From: Proteles cristata cristata
Lineage: Eukaryota > Chordata > Mammalia > Carnivora > Hyaenidae
Assembly: GCA_017311185.1 (NCBI GenBank)
Contig: JAESUZ010002878.1
Span: forward strand, 1-64,000
Length of the DNA: 64,000 bases
Reading direction: 5' to 3'
Shown here: positions 34,696 through 47,307 of the stretch, piece after piece
Numbering within the stretch: position 1 is the stretch's first letter
How the letters are laid out: each line of letters begins with the position of its first letter
Program-made: the position numbers and the translations under genes
The notes under the pieces: model-generated
Told to the model about the DNA's origin: nothing
Database searches by the model: none
What the model saw: the letters and a program-made list of their open reading frames with translations, nothing else

Positions 34696-36510
34696 TCCAT
34701 ATATATGGAATAAACAAAATGTGATATACATGTGAACTCTTCTGTTAGAGAAAGATTTACATGGGGGTACGGTGGCTTTTCTAAAAGAGGGGTATTTTGC
34801 ATATCTTTTAATTACTATTCCCTTAATATCATTTTTCCAGATGCGATTTTTTAAAAATCACAGAGATTAAACATGAGATTATATTCCCTGGCAAACTATT
34901 GCTTGAAAACTATTACAAGGTATTCAGTGAACACATATTCAGGGACTAATACTCTTCATGATAGCTGAACAACCTAAAAATAAAAGTTGGAACTGAAGAA
35001 CATCCAACGTATATGAGGAGATAAGCCTTAAGAGTATCTCCAGGCAGGGCAGTCAAAATTAACCTCAGATAATGGTTTTGAATTTACTTTACTGCACAGT
35101 TGACTTAAGAATGAGCTCACAAAGTTCTGTTTCATAAAGCATGGCTGAATCCATTTTACCTTGAGCAATTTTGAACGCAGGTTTAAACTGATGCTTGCCC
35201 GAGCCAACGTAAAGATCTTTGTAAAGCCCATAGGAAAGTTCAAAGGAAAAAGAAGGATCAAGAAAGTCAAACACTCACAGAGAGGTTAATTAAGATAAGG
35301 ACTAAGGAGTGCTCAATGTACTTGGTAGTAAAAGTCATTGATAACCTTAGTGAGAAAAGTTCCACTAGACATTTGAGTAAAGGAGTCAGATTAAAATGGA
35401 TTAAGGAGTGAATGGGAGGTAAAAAAAAAAAAAAAAAAAAGAAGTAGTGTGGGAGCAAAGTTTTCTCTGAAAAGCAAGCATTAAAAAGAGGGGTCATGGC
35501 AGAATTCTTTTTTTTTAAGGTTTTAAAACCTTAAACATGTTTACATGCTCAGGGAGAGAAACTGAAAAGGAAAAGATACACAGTGGACTAGACGCTGGTT
35601 GCACTTATTTTGCTGAACAGACATGAGGGTCAGTCTCTACCATAGAGACACATGCATTTACTTTGCAGAGGAAAAAATTTATCTCTCTGGAGAAGTCAAA
35701 ACGAAGAGATCAGGATGGATACCTAACAGGATAAATTGGTGTATGGGCCAGTAAATCATGGGCTACATGCCTAAAAATCTCTCTTATAGGAAGCGAGGTT
35801 GTCATCTGGTTTTGAGAAGCATGAAGGTGAGGTTGTAAATATTAGAAAATATATATTTTTTACTTTTATGGTGGGATTTTAAAATATTATGGATTTTGTT
35901 AGTAAAACTCTTTTTACTTTTTCTAAGAGTCTTTGCATCTGAGAAAGTGATCAGAGTGGCATTACCCATCACATTGTTTATTCCATAATAATCTCTGATA
36001 CAGTAAAGGCGAATGGTTGAATCCATGATATTTCTGGAGCTTTGTAGGAAGTTGTGCTTTCTGGAGCTTATTACAGCTCATGATCAATAGTCCATCAGCA
36101 ATTATCCATAGCTATGCAATGGTGTATTGGTTATTCACATCTATAATAATAAAATAGTATTTTATCTCTTTGAATACTTTTCTTGCCTATAATAAGTCAA
36201 GAACTCTATTCCAAAAAGTGACATAAGGTAAGACAAGATTTTCAATTCTTGATCACAGTGTCAGCAAGTATAATGAGCACATCCCTCAAGAACTTTAGGA
36301 CTTAGAAAACATAGACATGGAGAGTTGATGAAAGAAGAGTGAAAGCACTAGAAGTCTGAATAACACTGTGAATCAGCTGAGAGCAGTCTAGGTGTGAGAA
36401 AGTTTAAAGGATAAGTAGCTGAAATCAAAGAGTGATGTATTAGGTTAAAATGTCAGATGTGGAGTGATGAAAAAATAAAACAAAGTCTTAAGTATAATCA
36501 TGGTTGTTGA
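34696..36510. other. Unassigned sequence with a poly-A run
   Basis: A 20-base A run at 35421-35440 has no recognised retroposon body on its left. The rest shows no repeat or gene signal; overlapping frames on the minus strand at 35028-35497 are not convincing. Confidence 0.4.
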
Positions 36511-36519
36511 ATCCAAACT

Positions 36520-37005
36520 CGCTCATCTAGTGTTTCCCACTGCTGAGTTCCCATGCTCCTTTGGATTTTCTTCCCCTTGAGTGTGGGCTTAACCTACTCA
36601 TTTACTTTTAATGAATAGAATATGACAACAAAGATGTCATGTCACTTACATTGTTAGCCTTCTCCTCCTTTCTCTCCCTTTATCTCCCTCTCTCTTCTTT
36701 CTCTTTATCTCTCTTTCTCTCTCAAAATGTTGTGAGGTGACTTATGGAGAAGTTCATGGGCAATCAACTACTATTTCAAGCCAAAAGTCAGGAATGGCTT
36801 GAGGTCGGACAACATCCATGGGCTTGAGAATGGAAATGGCTCTCCTGCGTACACTGTGAGGAGGCTGAAGCCCCCAGCTGACAACCCAGAGCAAGAGACA
36901 TCTAGTCAAGGTTCACCCTGATTTTCAATCCACAGAAACTGTGAGTTAACAACTGTTGTTCTAAGCCACTAAGTTGTTGGGTAACTGGTTATATAAAATG
37001 GAGTG
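36520..37005 (+). mobile_element. Probable MaLR-like LTR
   Basis: TTCTTCCCCTTGAGTGTGGG, then TTTTAATGAATAGAATATGA, ACATTGTTAGCCTTCTCC, a CT-rich run, CACAGAAACTGTGAGTTAAC, TTGTTCTAAGCCACTAAGTT and GTTGGGTAACTGGTTATATA follow an old mammalian LTR of the MaLR kind as I remember it. The subfamily is not fixed. Confidence 0.55.
36657..36726. repeat. CT-rich low-complexity tract
   Basis: CTTTCTCTCCCTTTATCTCC and similar units inside the LTR-like repeat. Confidence 0.9.
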
Positions 37006-38235
37006 GAAAGGAATGAATAGAATTGATCAGGTAAAAATTCTATGAGGTAGGATTTTGGAATGATTATCATCATAGGTCATGATGATACTTAGATTAATGG
37101 CCAAAACAGAAAAAATATTCATACCGACCTCATACAATTGTGATGACTATTTTAGATACTGCAACTGAATTCTTAGGAAATTAACATATCAGTCAAGTAA
37201 TACTGGTGGTGGTGGTCATACTGGCTGCTGCTTATGTTTTGAAGGGCTTTATTAGTAATATCTTTTTCTATCTATGTTTGTTAGAAGTCTACCTGAAATA
37301 GGCAAAGAATAATAAGGCATATACCTTTCAAAGCAGAACCTTTATTATTGTTAATATGATTGCTGTCTTTTATGAGGGAAGGTAATATAGATGAGTGGCA
37401 GTAAAATATCGTAACACCAAATCCCACAGACAACTTACCCACCTAGTTGTAAGTACATCTGAATTATTTTAGGCATCCCCATTGCAGTCAAGTTGCATAA
37501 AATTTGTGCTCTGAAGAACAAAATGTTGGCTCCCAGTAATATGACTTGCAAAATTAGAGGAAAAAGTGAACTGAGCTTTTCCATGTCCACTTTCAAACTG
37601 ACTGACAAAATATCATTCATCTTCCTATAAATAAAGAAGTTAGGAAGGAAGACATTAGAGGTATCCTTCTGAAGGTATATCCTTCATATGAAAGGAAACA
37701 TTAAGAATTAGGAATAGTTTCCTATTATCCTAACAGCCATTATATTTGTTTTTGTATACTGTCTGAAACTAATATATGCTTTTTAAAATTATATGTTCAA
37801 TAAATAATTTTGAACAAAATGTGAATGGGCAAACTAAATTTTAATTTTAACTACAAATTAAAATAATTAATACATCAAAATACCAGATAAATTCTGGCTT
37901 TACTTTAGATGAGGGAAATAAAACCGTAAAGTGTGCCAATCCTACCTGTACAACAAATGTCAGATAACATTAAAAAGGCAAAATTTTCTTGACCCTCTGA
38001 GAAAAAGGAATGAGAAGCACAAGGAAATAAATCTGAAATCTCAGGAAAGATAGGCAACTCCAAGGAGTTACAAATCACAAGCATTTGCATACCTCTAGGA
38101 GGTGACAAACTGCTAAGAAGAACGCAGGTAACATTTTCAGTAAATTATTAAAGATGAAAGTGGGCCATCATGGGGGTACATATACCTTGGAAGCCTCAGA
38201 TCCAAGAGCCACATCCACTCCCAGGCTCTTGTCGG
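37006..38235. other. Unassigned sequence
   Basis: No recognised repeat. No supportable coding frame. Confidence 0.4.
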
Positions 38236-38244
38236 TGAATCTAA

Positions 38245-38410
38245 TTGGGTAGTTATGAACTGTAAGTTTATGTCACTGCTAGATTTATACGTTGAAATTC
38301 TAACCACAATGTGAGGCTGTTAGGAGATGGGGCCTTTGGGAAGATGTTAGATCCTAAGTGTAGAGCCCTCATGAATCAGATTAGTGCCTTTATAAGCAGA
38401 GCCATGAGGC
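38245..38410 (+). mobile_element. MaLR/ERVL-type LTR fragment
   Basis: TACGTTGAAATTCTAACCAC, AATGTGAGGCTGTTAGGAGA, TGGGGCCTTTGGGAAGATGT, CCCTCATGAATCAGATTAGT and GCCTTTATAAGCAGAG match the first half of a common mammalian LTR. It is cut off before its polyadenylation half and followed by a CT-rich tract. Confidence 0.75.
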
Positions 38411-38456
38411 CTTACTCTCTCTCTCCCTCCCTCCCTTTCCCTCTCTCTCCCTTCAC
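38411..38456. repeat. CT-rich simple repeat
   Basis: CTCTCTCTCTCCCTCCCTCC-type units directly following the LTR fragment. Confidence 0.9.
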
Positions 38457-38612
38457 AAATTATTGTACAGTTCTTGTGATTTATGACAAATATGAAATAT
38501 ATTAATTTGTTAAAAACACACAGAACAAAGTACAGGAGACAGAAAAGGAGGAAGAAAACATGAGGAATATAATAAATGGGTATCCCTTGAAATAAAATTT
38601 CCTCAATTTCTT

Positions 38613-38832
38613 TTTTTTTAAATTTATTTCAAGAGAGAGAGAGTGTGTGTCTGCATGCATGTACAAGGTAGGAGAGACAGAGAGAGGGAGAAAGACAGAA
38701 CCCCAAGCAGGCTCTGTGATATTAACAAAGAGCCTGGCATGAGGCTGGATCTCACAGACGTGAGAACATGACCTGAGCCAAGATCAAGAGTCGGATGCTT
38801 AACTGACTGGAGCCACCCCGGCAAACCCAAAA
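38613..38832 (-). repeat. Older CAN-SINE
   Basis: Minus-strand, diverged copy with the AAGATCAAGAGTCGGATGCT body and a head ending CCACCCCGGCAAACCC. AATTTCTT at 38605-38612 and 38833-38840 may be the TSD. A GTGTGTGT run sits in the tail region. Confidence 0.9.
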
Positions 38833-38840
38833 AATTTCTT

Positions 38841-41504
38841 CCGTCTCTACCTCAGATTTTTCACTTGCAAGCTCAACGCCCTGGGGAAAATTATCTAAAT
38901 TCCCCACTTAACAGATTCCATACTATATTATGGGAACTTAAGTAAACAATTAAATATCATTGGGATTAAATTATTAATGTAACTTTCCACAATTATAGTA
39001 GAGACTTGCTACCATTAGTGACAAGATGTCTCTCAAAGACACTTTTCTGTTCCATAAGATAGTTGTAAATTATGCAAATATAACCTTATTTCAACACATC
39101 AAAAATTAAAAGAGAAATTAATTTCCCTCTTCCAATATAAACCACTTACAATTTTTTAAAGAAAGGTAATGTGTGCCTCTGCACCTTTCTCATGGATACG
39201 TTTTATATTATGTTTCTTAATAAATATTAGAGTCCTCAAAACCACTTTCAAGGCCTTTCAAAATTGAAAACAAAAATTTTATTTTTCTTGCTTAACTCTT
39301 TATTTCTTATATTCTATAAATGTGTTAAATTTTGACTAACTGTACATTTACCTTACATATTAACTAGACAGTTTAGCAATTAATAATAATATGGGAAGAA
39401 ACATATGCTAGATTAAATTGGCAATTATATAAAACAATAGATTTAGTAGACCTAAATCAGTGTGCTTCAAACTCTCAGCAACTTGATAAAAAAGTACTTC
39501 CTGATAAATAAATTCTGATTCAGTAAATCTTGGTTATTCATAAGAATATACACTCTTAATGTAGAACTCAAAAGAATCTGGGCTGGTTGGCTTAGCACTT
39601 TAAGAAACACTGCATTAAATTCCCTCTCTTTCCATATAAGCTTCACCAATGACTCAAAAGTTAAAGGAATCAATACATCCAATGAAGTGTGCAAGTCAAC
39701 CATTCATTGACTCATGTTTTGAGAAAATGCGGTCCATGATACACAACTTATTTATGACAATTATATAAATATCAAACATGCAAATATACATGGAGTTATA
39801 ACATACAGCAGTTAGGTACTCAACATACAGAGAGATTTGTTATGATAGATGGACTTTCTTAGAAGCTTTTTCTTTTTGCAAAGCCTGGCATACTTTTTAA
39901 GAGATAAGTCAAACAATTTAACAGATCATCCATTATTAACCTGACAGTACATTGTATAATTTCCCATAAGGCTAACTATAATAGTCCCTTCTAGAAGTCA
40001 GGCTCAATTACTGCTACTTAAATTAGAATCAGTAACTAGTAGATTATACAGTTAAAATACTTCTGCTGACGGTTACAGTGCATTGCTTTTTATACGAAAC
40101 TTTAATATCCACTGAAAATAAAACTAACATGAGATTATATAATTAAGAAATTTATGCTAAAAACTGACTTTTAAGGACAAATAATTATTGCATCATTTCA
40201 TGATGTCTAATAAATATGCCACCTTCAGAGAAAATGTGCCTAATAATTTTTTAATTTAAATGGAAAGGTAAAGCATAAAGCCAGAAATACCAAAGATTAC
40301 ATTGTTTAGATCAGAATATACACAGAATATAAATTTGAACTATGCTGACTCATGAGGGTGCATTATTAGTATGTCAGGATACTCAAAGAAAAAAAGTACA
40401 AAAACAACACAAGAAAACTTCAGTGGTCACATAAGACACCTTGGTGTGGAGTAAGGGCATACAGTGTATTAAAAAAATAGGAAAGAAGGACTATGAGAGA
40501 AGTAAATGAACAAGAGCTACTTCTGTATCAAAAATAGGATTAAGATGCTTGGCGTGTATATCAACTATATTTAAAAAAAGATGTGTGGCAGTTACACTTT
40601 ACATCACCATTTTGCTCGGTGTCATGCTTAGAAATATAAGCTCGCCTGGTAGCGCAGACACTAACTGAAATGATAACTTGGAAAATAACTGTTTAGCGCA
40701 ATCTCACCAGAAAATTGAGGTGTTAGGTCTAGTGCACTGCAAAGGATTTCTTCAGCTTTAAGAGGTATAACATTTTCTGTAACATTAACTGCATCTTAAT
40801 AGATTTGGGCTTTCTGAACAAATTCCAAAATTAAGTGGGAACATTTTCTATTTATGCAATAGATACATATTTTAAAATTTATTCTAGTTGCAGATTATAC
40901 TGCAGGAAGTAAAATATGATCCCATTGATAATTTCCAAACTACTGCCTCATTTAAGTATTCTAAATCATCCTTATTTTTAAAACTATATTTATATAAAAT
41001 GTGTTTAAAAATGCATTTATTGGAAGTAGCTGTTGAAACAGCATATAAATATTAATTCCCATTCAAAATTCATAATAATTCTATCAGAGTTAAACTTAAC
41101 TATACTAGAATGTACTGACTCTAATGAATCAAATTTTCTCAAAATACTGTGATTATCATTGAAATATGACTCACATTTTGAAGAAAAATTAAATTAACTT
41201 TAATAAACCTATCATGGAAAAGGAAATACAGATATCAATTATCACAACTGCAAATATCACAAAAAAGACAATCAGACACAATTTGCTGCCTGATGAAAAA
41301 ACATAATACCACGTAAGTAGGTCTGCCCAAAATATTAAACCTGAATCTGTTGAAACCTATATATACAGCTATTCCATTTATAAAAACACAGACATCAGAG
41401 AAATGTCCTAACAAATAGTATGAAGCTAGAATCAATAAAGTCCAGACTGCATATCTTCCTACAGGAAAAAGATTTTGTTTTGTCAGTAAAATAAACTGTA
41501 AGTC
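38841..41504. other. Repeat-poor unassigned sequence
   Basis: About 2.7 kb without a recognised SINE, L1 or LTR. AT-rich. No coding frame above chance. It may be unique sequence; conservation cannot be judged here. Confidence 0.45.
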
Positions 41505-41523
41505 AAAACCTGAGGCAAAACTT

Positions 41524-41755
41524 GGGGTGCCTGGGTGGCTCAGTTGGATAAGCGTCTGACTTTGGTTCAGGTCATGATGTCATGGTTCCTGGGTTTGAGC
41601 TCCGCGTCGGGCTGTGTGCTGACAGCTAGCTCAGAGCCTGGAGCCTGTTTCAGATTCTGTGTCTCCCTCCCTCTCTATGACCCTCCTCTGATCACTCTCT
41701 CTCTCAGAAATAAATAAAACATAAAAAAAAAATTTAAAAGAATCCTTATAGTAAA
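41524..41755 (+). repeat. CAN-SINE (felid SINEC type)
   Basis: Plus-strand copy beginning GGGGTGCCTGGGTGGCTCAG. TSD 18/19: AAAACcTGAGGCAAAACTT at 41505-41523 and AAAACtTGAGGCAAAACTT at 41756-41774. It carries ACAGCTAGCTCAGAG with a small insertion, and its A-rich tail is broken by TTTAAAAGAATCCTTATAG before the TSD. Confidence 0.97.
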
Positions 41756-41774
41756 AAAACTTGAGGCAAAACTT

Positions 41775-42227
41775 GAAAATAAATGAGTGTCTATATCTGT
41801 GAACATGTATGTATTCATAAAAAGTAAAATAATTTTAATTTACTTAGATTTTAATTCAACAACAAAATAAAAATAATGAAATCTTTAAAACAAATGGGAA
41901 CATATGAACAATAAATATTAGAGGATACATTATTTCTAAAATATACATATGATAGTGACATTATAGATTTTTTAAAGAAATTCTTACCTTTTAAAGATAT
42001 GTATTTAAACTTTTACATTTGTAAAAGTGTGGTTTACAGACATAGGATATAAATAATGTAACTTTAGACTTGAGTTGATAATTACTGAAGCTATGTGATT
42101 CTTATACAAGAAATCATATAGCCTTCCTTGCATTTAAGTTTTTCATAATAAAAAGTTAACATTATTCTATAGTGCCTACTTATAGGCAAGTTATTATAAA
42201 GAAGCCATAATGGAGAATTTATTTTTT
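41775..42227. other. Unassigned AT-rich sequence
   Basis: No recognised element. Confidence 0.4.
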
Positions 42228-42421
42228 ATAAAGTTTAATTACTTATTTTGAGAGAGACAGAGACAGCATGAGGGGGAGAGACGTAGAGAGAGAGGGGGTC
42301 ACAGACCATCCCAAGCAGGCTCTGCACCGTCAATACGGAGCTCAATGCAGGGCCTAAACTCATGAAACCATGAGATCACAACCTGAAGCAAAACCAAGAG
42401 TCAGACACCACCCAGGTGCCC
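42228..42421 (-). repeat. Older CAN-SINE with shortened head
   Basis: Minus-strand copy: TTTTGAGAGAGACAGAGACA, then AACCAAGAGTCAGACACCAC and CCAGGTGCCC. About 20 bases of the head (the TTAACCGACTGAGCC part) are missing between AGACA and CCACCCAGG. Confidence 0.92.
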
Positions 42422-42843
42422 TGAGATGTTTATTAATGATTTTTTCTTTTTAGTAAGTAGTTTGACTTTTAGTACTTAAAATAGATTAATTTATGTTGTT
42501 ACTTTTTATAGGTAAAACCCAAAAAATATTCTTTTTAAAATGTATAAGTTATTTCACTTAATATATTTACTGTAGTTGCCTCAAATGATTGCATTATATA
42601 ATTTACTAACTACTTTTACTAGCAGCACCATTTTTTTTTCTGTCTAAAGGATTTGTAGAAGTTACTATGCTGAAGGTGGAGTAGTCCATGATATTGGAAC
42701 AGGAGGTAAAAACTGGTCAAATGCAAGATACATTAGGAGCTAGAGTAGATACTGTTTGAGTTGAAAGAAAGGAAAGGAAAAAACTCTTAAGACTTCAACC
42801 TTCTCCCACACAAGCAGCTGCAATATTGTTTTGTGATTTATTA
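42422..42843. other. Unassigned sequence
   Basis: No recognised element. Confidence 0.35.
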
Positions 42844-42858
42844 AGATGGAGACGCTGA

Positions 42859-43080
42859 GGGGCGCCTGGGTGGCTTAGTCGGTTAAGCGTCCGACTTTCG
42901 CTTAGGTCATGATCTCGCAGTTCATGGGTTCGAGCCCCGCGTCGGGCTCTGTGCTGACTGCCAGCTCAGAGCCTGGAGCCTGTTTCAGTCTGTGACTCCC
43001 TCTCTCTCTGACCCTCCCCTGCACACGCTGTCTCTCTCTCTCTCTCCTAGAAATAAATAAAACATTTAAAAAAAAAAAAG
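42859..43080 (+). repeat. CAN-SINE, younger felid subfamily, near-consensus
   Basis: Plus-strand full-length copy starting GGGGCGCCTGGGTGGCTTAG, with an intact B box (GGGTTCGAGCC), all younger-subfamily markers and a compact A-rich tail. Perfect 15-bp TSD AGATGGAGACGCTGA at 42844-42858 and 43081-43095. The best-preserved promoter-like head in the window. Confidence 0.98.
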
Positions 43081-43137
43081 AGATGGAGACGCTGATAGGA
43101 GAGCAGCACTGCAGAGAGAAGCATACAATCTACACAT

Positions 43138-43181
43138 TTCCTTCCTTCCTTCCTTCCTTCCTTTCTTTCTTCCTTCCTTCT
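43138..43181. repeat. (TTCC)n microsatellite
   Basis: About ten TTCC/TTCT units shortly downstream of the SINE; likely polymorphic. Confidence 0.95.
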
Positions 43182-43785
43182 CTGCTTACTTACTCCTGTC
43201 CTTAACTTTCCTTTCTTTTTAATGAAATTTGAGGCCTGTATTTTGCATCCAATCAAAAATGTTAAATACATGGTTGGATATACGAATCTGAGTAGTTCAT
43301 GAGAGAAAATTTAGGAGTTATAAATTTCATATCATAATATATCTGACTTTTCAAATCTGTACAATGAAACATTTCCTACATAAAAACCGATTCTTGGAAT
43401 GTTTTGCCATTTAGAAGTTTGGAAGAAAACAAAGAAAACCCTTTAGAGCATACATTTTCATGTGACACATTATCAAGAAATTAAGTATCAGGATTTATTT
43501 AAAAAATTTTTGTTGTTCTTCAAATTCAGCTAAAAATGCATCATGGTTCACAAGAATGAATGAATCAATCAATAAGTATAATGAAAATCCTGAGGATAAC
43601 CATTCAGAATAAAACATTTTAAAAGAGTGCAAGAACTTCGAACTCTGGCCACAATGTTTTAGCCATTCTCCTAAAATGCCTAAAAAACTGAACACAGCAT
43701 ATAAATTAATGGCTTTCAACTTCTGGCAGTGCAGGACAGTGGTCTCTGAAATACAGGCAATAAAACCTATTAATGCATCAGCATA
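43182..43785. other. Unassigned sequence
   Basis: No recognised element; L1-derived sequence begins near the right edge. Confidence 0.35.
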
Positions 43786-43789
43786 TTGT

Positions 43790-45478
43790 CTGGAGACATT
43801 GTCCAGGGCTTAGCCAAAAAAATGAGAAAAATTTATCAAATACTATAAAATTTACACACAAATCCAAGAGGCTCAATAAACTCAAAGAGAAGAAATATAC
43901 AGAGAAAATTACATAAAGGCATATGGTCATCAAAATGTTCAAAGCTAGATACAGAGAGAAAAACTTAAAAATAACCAGAGAAAGAGGACACATTAAGTAT
44001 AGAAAAGCAAATACAGGGATTAAAAAAAAGTAATACAGAATATAATGCAGCAACAATTTTATGGACTTAAGAAGAAAACTTTCAAAGAGATTTCATATCC
44101 AGTAAAGAGATTTCTCAAAACAAAGGCAAAATAAAGACTATCTCGGATATAGAGAAGCTGTAAGCGTTCAGCAACCACAGATCTGAACTTAAGTCAACAG
44201 AAGTTATTAGACATAATAAAATGATAATTCATGGAAACCCAGATCTACATGAAAGAATGACAAACACTTGAAAAGCAAAAAATAAATATGAAATAATGTC
44301 CTATTTTAAATTTCTTTGAAGAATAGTTGTTTACAAGATAATAACAATGCATTATGGTATTTATAATATATATAGAAAGAAATGTATAAAAATTGCATAA
44401 GACACAGGATGATAGATATGGAAATATTCTTTTTATCGTTTATTTAAGGTTTAGGTGATACAATATGATTTGAAAACATAATGTAATAAGTAGAAATTAA
44501 TCTATCTCACATACACAAAGAATTACAGCTTATAAGCCAACAAAGAAATATGCAATCATGAAAAACTCTGTTAACTCAAAAGAAATTCAGAAAAGAAATA
44601 AAAGAAAACCTAAGATAAACAGGACTGGGAAAATACATACATACCCACCTGCCCTCCCAAATGATAGATACAAAACTAACCTTATCAGTAGCCAAATCAA
44701 AGGCAAATAGGCTAAGCACTCCAATTAAAAAATAGAGCTTGTCAGTGGAGTAGCTGTTTTAAATAAAATGCTATAGATTTTTTTTTTAATGTTTTATTTA
44801 TTTCTAGGAGAGAGAGACAGCATGAGCAGGGGAGGGTCAGAGAGAGAGGGAGTCACAGACTTAAACAAGCTCCAGGCTCTGGGCTGGCAGTCAGCACAGA
44901 GCCCGACGCAGGGCCCGAACCCACGAACCGCAAGATCATGACCTAAGCAAAAGTCGGACGCTTAACCAAATAAGCCACCCAGGTGCCCCTAAAATGCTAT
45001 AGATTTAAGAGAAAAATATTATTACAGATAAAAGGGTCACTTAATAATGATGTGAGCATTACTAATTTTAAAAAGGGAAAAAAAGAAAAAGATGTGAGTA
45101 GTTCACCAAAAATATAGCAATCCTAAGTGGTTATGAACCTAGTAACAAAACTCCAGAATACACTGGAAAAAAAAAATACAGAATTGAAGAGAAACAAACA
45201 AATCACGAAAGTTATTTACAAATGGCTAATGTAAGAAGTAGACAGAAAGTCAATCAGGAAGAAGAAACCTTGAACATCATATTTAGTGGTTAAACACTGA
45301 GGACTCTCCCCTAAACAAGTTAGGGATGTCTGCTCTCATCATCCTATTGGATATAGTACATGAAATCCTACACAGAACAATATAGCAAGCAAATGAAATA
45401 AAAGATATACAGATTGGAAAAATAAAAAAATTATCCTTAGCAGCTGATGACATAATTGTCTACTCAATTATATATTTG
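43790..45478 (+). mobile_element. LINE L1M-type, sense, ORF2 endonuclease to RT region, with deletions
   Basis: Sense-strand order: TTTCATATCCAGTAAAGAGA, AAATAAAGACTATCTCGGAT, ACCCAGATCTACATGAAAGA, GCTTATAAGCCAACAAAGAA, TAAGCACTCCAATTAAAAAA, a SINE, GCAATCCTAAGTGGTTATGA, GTAGACAGAAAGTCAATCAG, then a jump to the RT region (TGAACATCATATTTAGTGGT) ending at the GATGACATAATTGTCTAC motif. The endonuclease region is shortened and most of ORF2 before RT is lost. Frames are broken. Confidence 0.75.
44781..44989 (-). repeat. CAN-SINE, younger felid subfamily
   Basis: Minus-strand copy with a perfect 17-bp TSD TAAAATGCTATAGATTT at 44764-44780 and 44990-45006, inside the sense L1M. It shows the younger-subfamily markers in complement. 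Confidence 0.97.
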
Positions 45479-47086
45479 AGTCAGAATGGTATATTGGTAT
45501 ACCTGACATCCCAAAGAGAAATCATACTTGTTCATGGTCCTCGGTACTTTCAATGTGCTGGAATTCAATTTGCTAGTATTTTGTTGACCATTTTGCCTCC
45601 GTGTCCATCAGGCATATTGGCCTGTAGTTTTTCTTTTCCTGTAGGGTCCTTGTCTCCTTTGGATATCAAGATAATGTTAGCATCAAAAACTGAGTCTAGA
45701 ACCATTTTCTACTCTTCTATTTTTTAGAAGAGTTGGAGAAGGATTGGCATTAGTTCTGTAAATATTTGTTAGAATTCACCAATTAAACCACCTGGTCCTT
45801 TGTTGGGAAGTTTCTGATTAGTTATTTAATCATTCCATTTGTTATTGGCCTATTAAGATTTTCTATTTCTTTATGATTCAGTCTTGGTAGCTTTTATATT
45901 TATGAAATTTATCCATTTCTTCCAGATTATCCAATTTTGGGGCATATAATTGCTCATAATAGTCTCTTTTGATCCTTTTTTATTTCTATGGCTCCAATTG
46001 TATTGCCTCCTCTTTGATATTTGATTTTATATATTGGGGTCTTCTTTTTTTATGGTCTACCTATGAGTTTGTTAGTGCGTCAGTTCTGTATATCTTCATG
46101 TTTAAAAAAAACTCACTTGAGTTCAACTTATCTTGAATTTTTTTCTATTATTCTCCGTTTCATGTATTTTTGATCTAATCTTTATTATTATTTTTTCTTA
46201 TGTTAACATTGGGCTTAATTTGTTCTTTTTTCTAGTTTCTAGAGGTGTAAACATAGGTTATTTGTGATTTTTCCTCTTTTCGCTGTAGGTATTTATCATC
46301 CATGCTATGTAAGTTTTGGTATGTTATGTTTTTGTTTATCTTGAGATTATTTTACTATTTCCTTTTCGATTTCTTCTCAGACTTTTGGTTATTCAAGAGT
46401 GTGTTATATAATTTCTAATCTATTTGTGAAATTTACAGCTTTCCTTCTATTATCAATTTCTAGCTTTATTCCATTGTTGTTGGAAAAGACATTTGACATG
46501 ATTTAAATCTTCTTAAATTGGTTGAAACTTGCTTTTTGGCCTATTATGTGATCCCTCCGGGAGAATGTTCCATGTGTGCTTGAAAATCATTCATATTTTG
46601 CTGATGTAGAAAATGTTCTGTATATGTTAGGTCTATTTAGGTCTACAGTGTTGCTCAAATTCACTGTTTCCATATTGATTTTATGTCTGAATCTACTATT
46701 CATTATTGAAAACAAGGTATTGAATTCCCCCATTATTATTGTCTAGCTGACATATTCTCCCCTCAGATCCGTCAATGTTTGCTTTATATATTTAGGTTAC
46801 TTGCTGTTGGCTGCATTTAAGTTTATAATTGTTATATGTTTCTCATGAATTTACTCTTTTAACATTATATAGTGACCTTCCATGTATCTTGTGAGTTTTT
46901 GAACTAAGGTCTGTTTTTTCCAATATAAGCACAGCTATCCCAGTTATTTTGTGATTAGAATTCTCATGAATATATTTTTACACCTCTTCATTTTAAGCAC
47001 ATGTGTATTCTTACATATAAAGTAAGATTCTTCTAGATAGCATAGAACTGCAACTTGATATTTTAATCCATTAAAAGTAACCATAG

Positions 47087-47307
47087 AGGCACCTTGGTGG
47101 CTCAGGTAAGTGTCTGACTCTTGATTTTGGCTCAGGTCGTGATCTCACAGATCCTGAGTTTGAGCCTCACATTGAGCTCTGTGCTGACAATGCAGAGACT
47201 GCTTGGATTCTCTATGTCATCCTCTCTGTGCCCCTCCCCCACTGGCACACTGTACTGCAGGCTCATATGAGCTCTCTTTCTAATATAAATAAAGATTAAA
47301 AATATAT
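47087..47307 (+). repeat. Older CAN-SINE
   Basis: Plus-strand copy: GGCACCTTGGTGGCTCAGGT, then GACTCTTGATTTTGGCTCAG and GAGTTTGAGCCTCACATTGA. TSD ATCCATTAAAA at 47066-47076 and 47308-47318, with a few extra bases before the head. Inserted in the antisense L1. Confidence 0.93.

Noticed and set aside
35421..35440. 20-base poly-A as evidence of a processed pseudogene
   Set aside because: No gene-like body or TSD was seen upstream, so it is treated as a simple A run.
42859..42935. tRNA-like sequence at SINE heads
   Set aside because: A- and B-box-like motifs belong to the SINE's tRNA-derived head. The cloverleaf is not maintained as a functional tRNA and is followed by the SINE body.
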